A stretch of DNA of 64,000 nucleotides from Humulus lupulus (Eukaryota > Streptophyta > Magnoliopsida > Rosales > Cannabaceae), in NCBI RefSeq assembly GCF_963169125.1, contig NC_084795.1:131977701-132041700 (forward strand), read 5' to 3'. A program made the translations under genes and the position numbers. This document shows, piece by piece, positions 47,426 to 60,805 of this stretch (the first letter of the stretch is position 1; each line of letters starts with the position of its first letter). The notes under the pieces are model-generated. The model made no database searches and was not told the origin of the DNA. It saw only the letters and a program-made list of their open reading frames with translations.

Positions 47426-48673
47426 GAACAAGAATTTTGAGCTCATCATAGCGAAGAATTTTTTTTTTCATACAAAAATTGAAAATGATAACTCAAAACA
47501 GGTCTATTTTATAAGAGGAGTATATTTTAATATTAAAAAAAAATTGGCAGTAAGAATAGCCAATTAAAAATATATAGCTTCCCTAGAGTATTTTAGTGGC
47601 AAACTTAAATGTAGTCAAAGCTCAAAGGCCTCCAAACATAAGGAATATCACCACAAATAGAATATAGATTAATATGAGGAAAGCATCAAAGGATTTAAAC
47701 AAAAATTGGGTCATGGCTTGATTATCACAATTTCCAAGTCCGACAGCTAAAACTAAGAAACAAGCAAAACAAAAGCCCAAAGCTGGAGGTCAGCCAAAGC
47801 CACATTCAAGATGCTAAGATATATTAGAGCTTTGTTTTGTTTGAAGAAAAACAAGCACTTTCAACTTACAAGCATCTTAAATCTAGGCTTCCTTGGCAAT
47901 ATTTTTATCATATAAAGTATATTTCAGCCACTAGTTAAACCTCTGTTTCGAAAACAAAAATATTGAGCATAACAATACATTTTGGATATTTTGATTAACA
48001 AACAATCACTTTTTCACAGAATAGTTGCAGTTGTGAAATTTGAAATTTTTTTGCATGAACTCAACACAGAAAACTTATACACAAAAAAATCAAAGATCTA
48101 ATGTAACCTTTACTCATAAACAAAAATTAGTCAAAAGAAAATCAAATACAGAACCAAAACAACCTCAGCACACTGAAAGTTTAAATCCAAAAATAGGATA
48201 AAAAAACTGAAACAAAATAATCTCAAACCCATAAAACATAATCACAAACAAGATCAAATGTCCAATCCAAAAATATACTCAGGAAACTATACAGTCAGAT
48301 ATTTGAAAACAACAAATATACCAAGATATTTATATTAAAAGGGCATGGCCTAACCAAGTCAAGTAATAATAATATCAAGGGGCTATTTTGAGAATGTAAT
48401 ACTTGCAGCCAAGGGGCTATTTACATGAAGTGTGAGGTATCTACTTCTCTCTGTTCAGCATGTGAGGTGGCAACAATAAGATTCAAGTGGCCATAAACAC
48501 TTATTTCAACTTTAACTAACCAATTAGATGGTATACATCATGTTTCAGGCATCTCCAGTTCATTTTGAAGACTTCAGTAAAATTATAGCAAAAGCAAGGA
48601 CACCGGCAACCTTAATTTTATAAACAAACTCTAAAGAAAGGTCTTCAAGTTCAAGTATGATAATATCATATAC

Positions 48674-48761
48674 CTGCCACACCTCCATCAAAAGGAAGCA
48701 ATCCAATGGACTTTGGCAATAATTCTTGCAATCCAGTGATCATCAGTTCAAGTGTTGTTAG
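48674..48761 (-). pseudogene. Exon-like fragment, protein not identified
   Basis: 88 bp between CTTCAG and GGCAG|GTATATG on the minus strand, reading LTTLELMITGLQELL then PKSIGLLPFDGGVAG without stops. Family unknown. Confidence 0.45.
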
Positions 48762-50039
48762 CTGAAGCAAGCAGGAAGAGATCATTATGCTAAATAAAAT
48801 TTATTTTGTTTGGAAATATTGGATGCGAATAAGGACTTGTAATGGATAGGAGGAACACCTTATTTGATATATGATCGAGAAGTGCCCTAATAAGAAGCAT
48901 ACAACTTTCAGCAACACAGAAGCATACAACTTAGACAATACACTACTTGCTTTACATACATTAACTTTCAAAAAGCAAGAGAAAGCATAAAAGCAGATGA
49001 AGCCTATTTAAGCTAACCTACTACAAAGCACATGCTTGGGTCCAAACAAATGCAGAACAACATTAGAAAAACCTTATAAGCAAAGGAAACTAATCACATC
49101 TTAGTACCAGAAACAAAATAAGAAAGAAAAAAATAGAAAATAATTTAAACAACATATCTAGACAAACTCTGGAAAATACAAATGGAAAACTAAAAGACAT
49201 CATCAAAATATCTATATCTTCAAAGACAATCATTTCCAGGTACTAAAAATTAAATCCACTATAGCCTTTGATTAGAACAAGCTATATAATTTGAACTCTA
49301 AAAAGACTTCGAATTTTTTAATTAGTCTAATAATAATGAAGCTTGTGAATTGGAGCTTGTACATTTTATATAAGACTTATTAAGACTTTGAAATTATATT
49401 AAACCAATATGAAGCCAAAAAAATCTTAACACTATAAGAGACAAAATATATACTACACCACTTGAAGTAGCTAGAATGAGGCATAATAATATAACCATGA
49501 AATAAAATTGGAGAGTGAAGGTTGAAGTAGGTCTCACCATTGCTGTCAAAAAGATTCGATCTCCCTATGTCTCCTTGGTTTTACTAAGACCATCCTTAAA
49601 GACTTCTATAATACGACTTCACGATTGAGACCTCCACGCATCCTTAACCCTGAGCCAAACACAAAACCAGAGAAGAGAGAGAAAGAAAAAAAAACAAAAG
49701 CAGAATGAGAAGAGATAAATACTGCCGTGCCTACCTTCGTTGAGCCCTTCGGCTATGCTGAGCTCTGCCACGATCGAACCCCACCGATGCACCTGCAAAT
49801 TAGCAAAAAGAGAGTGAGGCCATATATAAATACAAATTAGAAAATAGAGAGTGAGGACTTTAACATGGACGACTTTAGTATGGAAAAATAGAACACTAAT
49901 GTTAATTGCAAAGACAACCTAAATGACTAAGGTCAAATGACTCAAATGCCAAAATAAAGCCAAAATAACCCACCTTCACAGCAATTGGAACAAACTCAGA
50001 TAGTTCAACTGGTAGCTTAAGCCAAACTCCTTTGTCTCA

Positions 50040-50348
50040 TTGAAGACTTTTATCAAACATATGGCAGCCACGTCCTGCCCAGCCCCTGCGCCGTCGAGCC
50101 TAGACCCGAGACCCCCCCACCCGTCGTCGAGCCCAGCCCTCGAGCCACAAGTCGTTGCTGTCGAGCCCAGCCCCGAGCCACCAGTCGTTGCTGTCAAGCC
50201 TTGCCCCAAGCCACCATTCGTTGTTGTCGAGCCTAGCCCCAAGCTCCCTGCCGCCGAACAGCCCGACCCCGACCCCCTTGCCGCCGTCGACCACCATTCC
50301 CCGAGCCCCTGCCGTCGTCGTTCGGGCCTAGCAGAAAAAATGCGATAG
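50040..50348 (+). other. GC-rich Pro-coding low-complexity stretch
   Basis: The repeated words GTCGAGCCCAGCCCCGAGCC and CACCAGTCGTTGC recur within 250 bp. The 102-residue Pro/Val-rich frame is a translation of these repeats. It sits near the right end of the CACTA element, in the place of a leader or first exon. A real protein is doubtful. Confidence 0.4.
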
Positions 50349-50881
50349 AGAGAGGGGTGAAAGGAAAGTATAAGGATCGGGTGGGAGAAAGGGTTTCTTT
50401 CTTCTTTATTTTATTTTATTTTACATGTGAAAAAAGTAGAGAGAGACTATATTATTGTCAAACCAAAATGCTTGCTATTTCAATATAGCGGGAGTTCCTA
50501 AAGGTGCCGCCTTTTTTTCATTTGGTTTTGGACTTTCCCGCTTTTTAACCATCCTTACTATAATACTTTTTAAATAGTCTTATCTTCTTGTGTTGTGGAA
50601 AGAGGCATTTGGTGTAGTGCCCCCTAGGCTCCACCCGAGCTGAGTATTAATCCCTGCCGTGACTATTTTGTCAATCTGCTCACTAGGACCGTCTCAAGCC
50701 ATATGCTGCAAATATATCCACATAATAATGTGGTCTCAATAATTTATCACATATAATTACATTTATGCCCTCAATGGGCCAAAATTACAAATATGCCCTT
50801 AAAAGCTAAACAGGGCCCACATGCATATATTAATACTCATTAACATGCATTTAATCATATCCATATAATCATATAATCATG

Positions 50882-51622
50882 TGTACGCCCTGATATTCAG
50901 CCCAGGTCTTTTATGCAGCTCGAGTACAGCTGGCTAGCTAAGAACAATACTAAGGGACCCACAAGTTGATATTTTCTCTGCGGAGGCTGTGCGACTCCCT
51001 AGGTAATAACACGAGTTGAGGAATACGAAGCATTAAAGTACGAGCTGGAGATGGACATGAAATACAGCATCCTGGGCACGGGCTGGCATTATTTTCAGGT
51101 CGAAGTACTCTGATCATCTGCCATGCCCAAGAGTTTATTAAGCTAGATACGTTATATATAAACGTGCGTGATCAGACATCGCATGTCCATTTATCCCTGA
51201 ATTCTCGGACACGTAATATAAACGTGCGTGATCAGACATCACGTGTCCATTTACCTAATGATTAGACCTTACCTTAATATATTGTAATATTCACCATTTG
51301 TAGAAGATAGGTCACAAAAAAAGATGTATATTCACGTGATGACCCCAACACCTATCCTGGGATGGTTCTTCTATAAATACCAAGACCTTGGATAGAAAAT
51401 GGATTGGGTTTTTTCTGTGTAATGCAAATACTCTGTCAAAAGATATACAGTAATAATATCGACTCGTGGAATAGGGGGATTTTAGCCTCCAAACCATGTA
51501 AAAAGGAACGAGTGTTCTTACTATATCCTTCTAAGCATCCTTAAGAGTTATTATCCTTATTACGGTTTATCCTTAAGCACTAGTTTATTTCAGCTAATTA
51601 CATAATACACTGTTGGTGAAAA
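50882..51622 (+). mobile_element. Solo LTR of about 741 bp, related to the element 1 LTR
   Basis: It starts TGTACGCCCTGATATTCAG and is flanked by AATCATG on both sides (50875-50881, 51621-51627), so a 5-bp duplication can be placed in more than one register. A TATA box TCTATAAATACC lies near 51370. It carries two copies of CGTGCGTGATCAGACATC. Its right end, GGTGAAAA, lacks the usual CA. Confidence 0.75.
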
Positions 51623-53650
51623 TCATGCATGCCACATACTCATGTATTTAATCATTTAAAATCACACATATACCAATTATGTCATCTCGACACATTAATC
51701 AAGGCCCTTAAGCTTATTATAAATTTTGGGTCGTTACAACTATCCCTTCCTTATAACAATTTCGTCCTCGAAATTTATTCGAACACATCAAGTAATAAAT
51801 CTCATACCTCTGACCATAACTCCAGAGTCCAATTCTTTGCATGTTATCCTTCAATAACACTCTTACTAGAGTGTCAATCTTGCTCCATAAGATCATATCT
51901 TATAACTATAAATTCATTAACCTTTCCTTGCACAACAACTCAGCTGGAACCCTAGGGTTTGCTTATCTCATCAACAGTCATTTTCCCATCTTGTCAATGG
52001 CGCCAGTAATGCTCATAAGCCATCACCAATACCAGGGTAAGGCTAGCTTGTAGGCCATCGGCCTAAACCTTGGTACGATCTTAGAACTCTTATTAAATCG
52101 GGAGCCAAAATTCCCTTTTCTTCCCCAGAATGTCATACTCTTTCTTGTTTGCAATGCTTGGAGAAATACAAATTTCCCGTCCTGGAACTTCGTGTTCCGA
52201 TACCTGAAACTTGCGAACTCTTACGTTACTTCAGATAGGCAGATACTTCTGCCCTAATAATTCTAACAACTTCATTGGTTTCCCCCCCCCCCCCTCCCCG
52301 AACCAATACTGAACCATGATACTCACTGTCTTTCATTTCTTTACGTAGAACCAATACCTCTTGCTTTGTATCTTACCATATCCTATGCCGTGTCACCTTA
52401 GCCGTAATCCGGCATTCATCACTGTGACTGTTTCATCAAGGGACTATATTTTCCTTAATATCTCAAACATTTGCACATTCAATGCATAATTCTTTAAAAT
52501 AACCATTAATTCTTCAGATTGCCATTCTATCTGTAGACAGCCACTAATTCTAGGTTCCAAGCTTATTCCCTTCGTTCTCTATTTTCTTTCTAGAACTTGG
52601 AAAATTAAAGGGTCTCAACCCGGCACTATCAATTACCATGCCACATCACCCGTTCACAGGAACCAAAATGTGTTAATTCAATCCGCTGAGTTGCAGCATT
52701 CCATGTCCAATCATCTCACTGTAGTCTAATGTGGTCCATTCCTACGATCCACCACTATACCATTTTACCTTTCAATGTACAAATTTTAAACCTTATCATC
52801 TATTTAAACTTCCTGGTTACAATATGCTTAAGGAGGTAGTACAATGTTCATTTAGGATCTACATCTCAACACTAGATTCCATCGGGTCACTCATCCAATC
52901 TTTACCTCTTAATTCATACTACAATGGTAGGATTCTTAACCATTTTTACAAGATCCTCTTTCTGAATTCAATTGTCCAAAAAGATATATATATATATATA
53001 TGTCCATAACCAATCACAGGTGCTATATCAATCTCAATCGTTACCTTGTCTGACCTTAATGTAATCCGTGGTTTCCTATCCAACCAGCACAGACCTTCCC
53101 AAGTAAGAGGTCAGCTTTCGAATTAATTTTCCCTTGTACAGTCAAGGGTTTCTAACATGAATTTCCCATTAAGTCTCACTGGATCTTGGTCTCAGGGTTA
53201 TTCTTCTACAAAAGACCAAGCGCTCAAATCCCTTATGCCATACTTTCACCGTTAACTTAATGTTCCATGTATACCGACCATGTTCTCATTCTTTCACCTA
53301 CCGCGAAGCACAACCATCATCCTATAACCGGGCGCGTTTCAGCCTTTGACGCACCACTTACAGTTCATGTTTTAAACAAAAACAAGGTCCTCCACATTAC
53401 CCTTCCATATCCATCCATTACACATAGATTCCTATACCATAGGGTGCTAACCAATCCTTATTTTGTCTTCTAGAAATCTGATACAAAGTTGTCCATTCAA
53501 TCTAACTTTAAGTTCTTCTGCCATCTCAATCTCTGGTGTAGTTGTCTTCGAAGATACTTCAGGTAGTAGATGACATGTCCACCAGTCTCATTGTTCTTCT
53601 TATCCCTCAGACGTTCTTCAGTAATTTCTTTGTGGCTCCTGATTGAATCT

Positions 53651-55823
53651 TGTTGATCCCAAAAGAGGGTGTTTTAATATTTAAACTCGCAAGTGCACGA
53701 ATCGTTTCGGAATATAATGTTCATGTAAGTACGAGGTCGAACCCATGGGAGTTGACTAACATCAAAAGAAACTATTTCAAACAAAGCAAGAATATTCTAA
53801 CCTAGTTCCAAATATTTGATGAGATTTTTTTTTAGAAAAATAAAAGACAAGTAATAAAAAGATTTATAGAAAAATGGTTTTCAAATGAGATATGTAAAAT
53901 AAGATTATTAAGAAGTTAGAATCCACAAAATTCAAGTTCAATAGTATTTATAAGTATATTGATTCCCAAATTTAGATATAGTTGAAATAAATCACACTAT
54001 ATTTTTTTTTTCAAGATACATTTTCTATTCAAGCACAAGTTACTTTAAAAAAGGTAAGATTTTTCTTCACTTATAAAATATATAATTTCTAAGCATTAGT
54101 TGTGTTACAACCTAATGAAACTACAAGAAATCAAAGAGATTATGTTTAGGCAAAATATGATACTTATGCTCTAAGAATTAGATGTGAACAATTTAATGAA
54201 AAAAATTTAATCAAAGAATATCACATTTTTGCATAATGAAGAACTAAATGTAATATGCTTTAACAATCAATAATAGATGAAAAATGCATATCTTTGATAG
54301 AAAAATCCATAAACAATGTTGTACAAATGAGAAATCAACATACAACAAAAAAATACTATCTAGTTACATTTTGCTTCATCATCATCTTAATAACCTTTGA
54401 AAAAGATTAGAAGCTCATAACTAGATAAAAATTACAAAATAACATACTTGACATGCTCTTCAAAAGATGAAAATGGTAGAGAGAAAATAGTGAAAAGAAG
54501 AGAGAAAAATATGAAGTGTGGAAGAGGTTGAAAAGATGAAGAAGAAGAGCTCCCCAAATGGTCTTACAATACTCTATTTATAGGAAAAATATGGAGATTA
54601 AATTAATCAAATTAAAATAAATAAATTGATTAATTTAATTGTGTTGGGAAGTGGTAGGATAAATAGAGTAAGTGTAAGAGTATTGGAAAGGTGAAATGTT
54701 TGGTTGGGTAAAAGATTAGTGAAAAGCTAGGGTAAAAAAATGAATTAGGAATGTTTATTTAGGTGAGAAAAATAGGGAAGAGTGAGTTGATATATTAGTG
54801 AAAAGAAAAAAGAGGACATTGGGAAAAATTATGGTTTTTTAGCCATTTTGGTGGTTGTGGCAAAGTGGGTTCAGTTTGGCATGAGTGAGCTGAAGGTAAC
54901 GTGGGCCTTGGCTGTGGAGTGAAGTGCAAATGGGCCTAGATCAATTTGCTTGAAGGAAGATGCAGGCATGGTGATGATGTGATACTTTGGAATGCAACTG
55001 CTGCCAGGCGTTGGAATCGGGCCCAGGCTGGCTGAAATGGGGCAGCTGGTGGGCCTTGAAGCTATTTCGGTAGAGAGCTGGAGCTGCTTGGAGTTGGGCC
55101 TTCTTTGCTGAAGGATTCGGGCCTATGCTGGGCATTGATGGCTTGCTGAAGAGAAGTGGCTGGCGTGCGTTTGGGGACAGCTGGCATGATGAGGTTGATG
55201 CAGCTGGGAGATGTGGAGTCAACGTGGGAGGCAGGGGCTGCTTTGGTGATGTTGGCTGCTGGCATGGATGCTTCAGGAAGAGGCAAATGGGAGACGTGAC
55301 CTGGAGGCAGCTGGCGTGGCTGAAGGAGTTGGAGGGGCAGGCTGGGCCGAATTGGAGCTTGGGCCTAAAGCTTTTCAGAAATACCAAAATGTCCTCATTT
55401 CTTTCAGCTTTAACTCTTGAAAATGCCACATTTCTTCTTTATTTTTCTTTCTCCTCAAGAGCAAATAAAATACAACCATTTCCCTATAAAACAAACATAA
55501 ATTAAATTAAAATCAAATATTTTCAATAATAAATTATACAATAAAAGTTTCATGAAAATATTAATTAAAACTTAATTTACCTAACATTTAAGCTCAACAT
55601 TGCATCTTTTTATTCCTAACTTAACAATATAAATTTCAAATAATTAAACTACAACATATTACAACAAAATGACTATAAAAACACACAAAAATATATAAAA
55701 TTAAAATAAACCTAATAAATTCAAAATTACTTAAAAACTTAATAAATCAATTGAAAACTCAAGAATTAAGCAACAATTAGCACATAAAAAGTGGTAAAAT
55801 AACTCTATTTTGTAGAGTTATCA
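53651..55823 (-). mobile_element. 2173-bp solo LTR in the decayed pol
   Basis: A perfect duplication AATCT flanks it (53646-53650, 55824-55828). On the minus strand it starts TGATAACTCTAC, has a TATA box CCTATAAATAGAG near 54580 and ends GGGATCAACA. There is no internal region. A 162-residue frame at 54941-55429 (minus) is low in complexity and not a known protein. Confidence 0.85.
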
Positions 55824-58417
55824 AATCTCTTCATACTTGATCCCTTCTCTTCCTGTAGCGTGACCTGGAATACTCTTGGAGAAACCGAAGCTAACACCTT
55901 CTGGAACCTGACCTGTGACCCTACTTCTTCAGTCTTAGTATCATTAGTGTAGTGGTCATCCACATTATGCTTCTAACTAAGGAGTAATCCAACACATCAC
56001 TAATGAACCTGAATGTGCCTCATCCATATTGTTCATGCACTCTTTGCTTGTCAAACTTACCTGTGTTTTAGAAGCATAAGTCAGTTAAGATCCTTTACTA
56101 ATAATCCATCACACCCCACTTGGAACAAGTAATAATTCCTGAAATGTCTCTTTCCTTGATCCTCAGTTGGTAATAACCAGATCGAAGATCAATTCCTGAA
56201 GACATTATCCTGTCTTGTAGCCGGGCATTTAAACTCTTCGTCTTTAACAAGCGATGTCAACGAATCCCATGATACGACGCTCCGTCTAATCCATCCCTAA
56301 GTCAAATACTTCTTCAACTAAACCAGTAATTCTTTTTGCCAAACTAATACCATTCTTCATAATGCCCCTGATACCGAATCTGTCCATAGCCAAAACCTGA
56401 AGCGTACCCAACAACTCCTTACATACCCATCTGAATCCTTACTGACTAATTCAGCTTCCATTCAGTCCAACTAATATACTACAAGTGATGTCCTCTACAA
56501 TCCATGGTTGTCCCTTATCTAACAAATTAACTCCCACTCGGGCTCATATCAAAGCTCTCATATGACGAGCTCAATCACTTTCACTACAAACCCCTTTACT
56601 ACTTGTATTCCAATTCTTCTTTCAAAAGTTTCTAATTCATTCCCAACATGCACTAATATCTCAAGCCCCTTGTATAATAACCTTGAGGCATATATCTCAT
56701 ATCTGAATCTCTCCTGAGAGATACGCAACATCGAATTCTTTCAGCTCATATATAACCAAGAACGAAGACTATAAGTCAACTGATCACCTTTGAGGAACTA
56801 GCCTCGAGCTTCGAATGTAACAAGGCATTCCAGTCTTCCATTCTCTAATTCTGGGCACCATTCCATGTAGATAACGTGCTCTTACCTGGCATATTTCCAA
56901 ATGGCGTCTCCTGCTTCTGGTGCATACTAAATAACTTCACTAGGCCTCATCACTATCCTGACAGCTAACCTGTAAACTATACCCCTTCCTGTCAAAACCA
57001 AGAGCCATAGATCTGTCAGAGGTTCTTCTTTTCTGATTACTGAGCATCTTCCCTTACTAAATCCCACAAATGGGAGTACCGTCATCTGCATTACTTGCCC
57101 TACAACATTCATGCTCCATATCTCATTCCTTATATCTTTAAATAACATGGCCCTCCCTGCTGCCAAGCATAAATGAAAATCTCATGCACTGGAGTGGTCC
57201 TGATGCTCTGGGCCATCCCAGAGTTTAATCCTTAAATGAATCATCATTTCCGGCTACATGCGCTTGTATTAACTTCCAAAGCGGATTGACCAACCCACCA
57301 ACTTATTGCCATATTCTGTCATTGTCTTACCATTCTAAACCAAGTTCATAAACTCATTAGTCTCTGCAGCTCCAACTACTTCATAATAATCTCTTTTATC
57401 AAATCACTGTCTGAGTTCCTCCCAACCCATTATGCCAACATTTCAGGTCTGGGGTACCACCACCCACTACTTCTAGCCATCCTTCTGCCACAGATACCTA
57501 GCACAGCCACTCTGTCATGACCTATCATCTTCATGTAATAAAGGATGGGATTATCTATGCCCATCCACTAATCAAGTCTTAGGCAAATCCAAACTTTCCT
57601 CAAAACTAGAGGATAATGCCTCTAAAGCCTTCCATACAGTAATTCTTATCTGTTTATACCTTCAAGTTAAACCAACACTTGTAACCCTACTGTCAAGATA
57701 TACAAAGCAGCTATTTCCCCAGCACACCCCGCTGTTTCACCCATCTAATCTCCTTTATCAGACCTCATAGCTTACTCACTTACTAGCGAATGTCTGCTGC
57801 GAATTTCAGAGGCAGATGGAGGATTCCAACCCTAGCTATCATTCGCAACCCTCACTAGAACAATACCATGTCCAATCAATCATTCTGAGCACATACAATC
57901 TGAATTAATCTGCCATCACCGGCTAAACCCCTTAGCCCTAATGTTCATATCCAGAACCATTCCACAGCAGGTCCAAACAACCACAATAATCATACACACA
58001 TAAAACGTATCAAACAGCAATTCACATTACAATGCATTAGTTATCAAGTTTCATTGCTGCTAAATACAATCATATTCATCATGCTTTCCATATACCAATA
58101 AGTAGATAAAGCATACAAGTTCAATGTAAACAATTAACTACATGCAATCAATATGCAAATCATTATCCAAATATTCATCCACATGCGATAGCAATGATAA
58201 TTAGCATGCCTCAATATCATCACACAACAGTCAAGGGCCAGGCCCTATTAGAATCTCATGCTCCCTATTAATCATATAAATTAATGCATTCATATTTCAT
58301 TCAATCACATAAGCATATAACCTCATGTATTCAATTACAAAACCCTGAGTCGAGCTTGTCTTTAGCAGCAAGTGTACATATCCAGCCAGTCTTCAGGAAC
58401 CCTTAAACCTAGACCAC

Positions 58418-58430
58418 TCTGATACCAAGT
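58418..58430 (-). promoter_or_regulatory. Primer-binding site, initiator-Met type
   Basis: The minus strand reads ACTTGGTATCAGA right after the LTR end GGGCGTTACA. This fixes 58431-62813 as the 5' LTR of a minus-strand element. Confidence 0.85.
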
Positions 58431-58817
58431 TGTAACGCCCTGGATAACCAAGACCGTTACACTATGTGTTTAAAATAGTGCAAGACTTGCTAATCAAGTC
58501 ATTTAAATGAAAATGTTATCCTAAAGTCATAAACAAATTAGGTTTAAAAAATTTTGTTCATAACCGGATAACTTTCGTTAAAATAAATGTTTAGTACATG
58601 GAATCCCAAAAACAGGGTTTAAAGGACAAATTCACAAAATACCAAAAGTTATATACAATCAAGGCCACTCTAATGGCAAGATATACATTTTAGGTTTCTG
58701 TCCCTGTACAATCCCTTGACCGTGACGACCGAGCAGCTGGCAATGTACACCTTACCCCCAGAGCTCTACAACCCATGGTTGATTCATCTTACCCTTGCCC
58801 TTACCTGCACCACGTAG

Positions 58818-59976
58818 TGTTATATTATTTTATAATATAATGTTTTAGATTAAATAAATGTGACATAGAGTGTCACATATTGTAACATATAATAGAGAGT
58901 TACATTATTTGGATATATGTGAAATATCCAAACATGTAACATATTTGGTTCATCACAAATTTGTAACTCCTAAATATCACCCATTATTGTGTAGATTTGT
59001 TGTTACACAATATTGAGATGAATTTCTTAAGCCATATGAGAAATGGTTGATAGAGATGTGATTTTAACTCCCATATTGTGTATGGAAGTTACAAAATCAA
59101 GTGGGAATAAATTGGAACGTTTTGGAAAAAACTTAAAAAATTGGTTGATGAAAATGACAAAGGGCCGCGGCGCTTGAAACAAGCGCCGCGACCCTAGTGG
59201 CTGACAGCTTCATACAAATTCGGTTTTTATCCAATTTTGAACGTTTTCAATAGCCAAGTAACTCCCAAATCTCTATTTTAATTCCATAAAACATCCAATT
59301 AATCATTGGTAACAACCATGGGGGTTGGTAGAATTTGAAATTCAAAGGGTGTCTCAAAACTCTATAAATAGGAGCCTAATGCTCACTTGTAAGACACAAT
59401 ATTTCTATCCATTAGAGCACTTGGCTAGAAACACCTTGAGGCTTAATAATTCCATAAAGCATTTCCTATAATCTGTGAGAGATCCCTTAATGCTTGAGTT
59501 AGGGGGAAATAAGCTTTTGGACAAAGGTTTCAAACCTTGTTCAAGTTGGTGATCCCCAACACTCTTCACTTTGGTAGTATGAGTGAGAGTTGTTTATCTT
59601 TTGTTTCTTGTTCCTTTCTTTCATTCTATTGCTTTTCATCCTTATATTGTTCTTCTCTAGTTACTTGTATTTCTTGTTCAAGAGTTGTAATCTTTTCTTT
59701 TCTTTTGTTTCAAACACTTTACTTTATTTGTAACCTTTTGCTTAGAGTTGTATTTTACTATTCTCTTCTTCTTCATTTTCTTTGTTTATTTGTAATTTTC
59801 AGTTATAGAGTTGTAACTCTTTTTAATCAATCATTATTTATTTGTAATATATTGCATAGAGTTGTAATTTATTATTATTTCCATTGAGGTAAAATGCATA
59901 TTTTCCTAACATTCAAAAGCTTATCACTTGTTTGTTTCAATGGAAGGTGAGACCATCAAGATCATGAACCGAGCTA
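58818..59976 (+). mobile_element. LTR with 65 bp of internal sequence, plus orientation
   Basis: The LTR (58818-59911, 1094 bp) starts TGTTATATTATTTTA, has a TATA box CTCTATAAATAGG near 59360 and ends TTTTCCTAACA. It is followed by 65 bp (TTCAAAAGCTTATCAC onward) that is neither LTR nor host. No target duplication is present, and host sequence is missing on the right, so this is a 5' LTR end joined by deletion rather than a simple solo LTR. Confidence 0.8.
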
Positions 59977-60805
59977 AGTGATTATTTAACTAACCTCAGC
60001 TACTAGTGGCCGAGTCGCGTCCTGTGCACAAATATCAATCTCGACACTCTTAGGTCGTTTATATCATGCTCACATGGCATATTATAATCATACAACATTT
60101 GTATTCAAATATAGGGAATCTCAGTCCCAACATAACCACGTAAAGGGTGCAGTTTTCTTACCTTGAATTCCAAGCAGAGGTAACAGAGCGGTCCCAAGCA
60201 CGATCCTCAGTCCTGAGCCTTGGCGATAAACCTAGTCACAAGGCCATTGGTATCCATCAACTTCCAATCAAAATAAACTACCTAGGAGACATAAACTAGC
60301 CTCTGGGACTTCAATTGCTACTAAATCGGGTAGTAAAAATTGTCCCGAGCGCCTAGGTTCGAACCCCCGAGCCTTACCAATTGTAGAAATAATTCAAAGG
60401 CAAAAATCCCCAGGCGGGTCGCGACTTGGCTTAGTGAGTCGCGACTTGCCCCAAGTCAGAGAGCATCCCAGGCCAGAAGGGCCACACGTGCCGTAGCGCC
60501 CCACAGGCTGGGTCGCGGCGCACCTCCTTCGAACCCAGAAAAATTGGGTTTCCTCTTTTTCTTCCCAACCACGAACTACTAAGCTTTAACCCATAATTTT
60601 TTCCCTATCTACTCCCCCCAATTTAACACTAAACCAACCACAATTACAAGACTAAATTACACATTTATAATCATCAAAACCTTAGCTATAATAGCAATAT
60701 CACTGTCTCAATTCCACCAGATTCAAACACTCCAAAAGTCTAAACTAATTATGCTCAAGAACATAAGATTCAACCTAAACCAATTCAATAAAACACAGAG
60801 ATTAA

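Larger units (their letters stand above)
43846..50619. mobile_element. 6.8-kb CACTA-type transposon carrying gene fragments
   Basis: It starts CACTACAAGAAAAAATG at 43846 and ends GGTGTAGTG at 50619, flanked by CCC within a run of C (a 3-bp duplication is usual for this superfamily). Only the outer CACTAC/GTAGTG is clearly inverted. A second CACAACACAAGAAG-like end (minus strand) lies 22 bp inside the right edge. Palindromic repeats follow the left end (44099-44275). I see no transposase frame, so it is probably non-autonomous. Several exon-like pieces on the minus strand keep their splice signals and match different host proteins, so the element has captured gene fragments. Confidence 0.82.
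42022..51738 (-). repeat. Left (3') LTR, split by CACTA and solo LTR insertions
   Basis: The LTR pieces are 42022-43845, 50620-50881 and 51623-51738. Compared with the right LTR it lacks about 265 bp at 43187, precisely the GC-rich palindrome module and its flank. Confidence 0.88.
51739..58430 (-). pseudogene. Decayed internal region (gag-pol remnant) of the Tekay-like element
   Basis: No long frames survive. Recognisable are the 3' end signature AAATTTCGAGGACGAAATTG beside the LTR, and an RT fragment at 56155-56210, whose minus strand reads IDLRSGYYQLRIKE. The right edge, 57960-58430, is the 5' untranslated region shared with 27900-28177. Poly-C (52282-52294) and a TA run (52984-53000) are present. 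A solo LTR splits it at 53651-55823. The rest cannot be assigned by eye. Confidence 0.7.

Noticed and set aside
50040..50348. Proline-rich 102-residue protein as a captured gene product
   Set aside because: The sequence is explained by short DNA repeats and has no relative I recognise; kept only as low complexity.
55125..55505. 126-residue Gly/Trp-rich frame
   Set aside because: It is inside a solo LTR with repeated GCTGG words; no known domain and no splice or start context.
59537..59887. Cys/Phe-rich 116-residue hydrophobic frame, possible membrane protein
   Set aside because: It is the translation of a T-rich U5 region of an LTR; the inverted copy does not conserve the frame.
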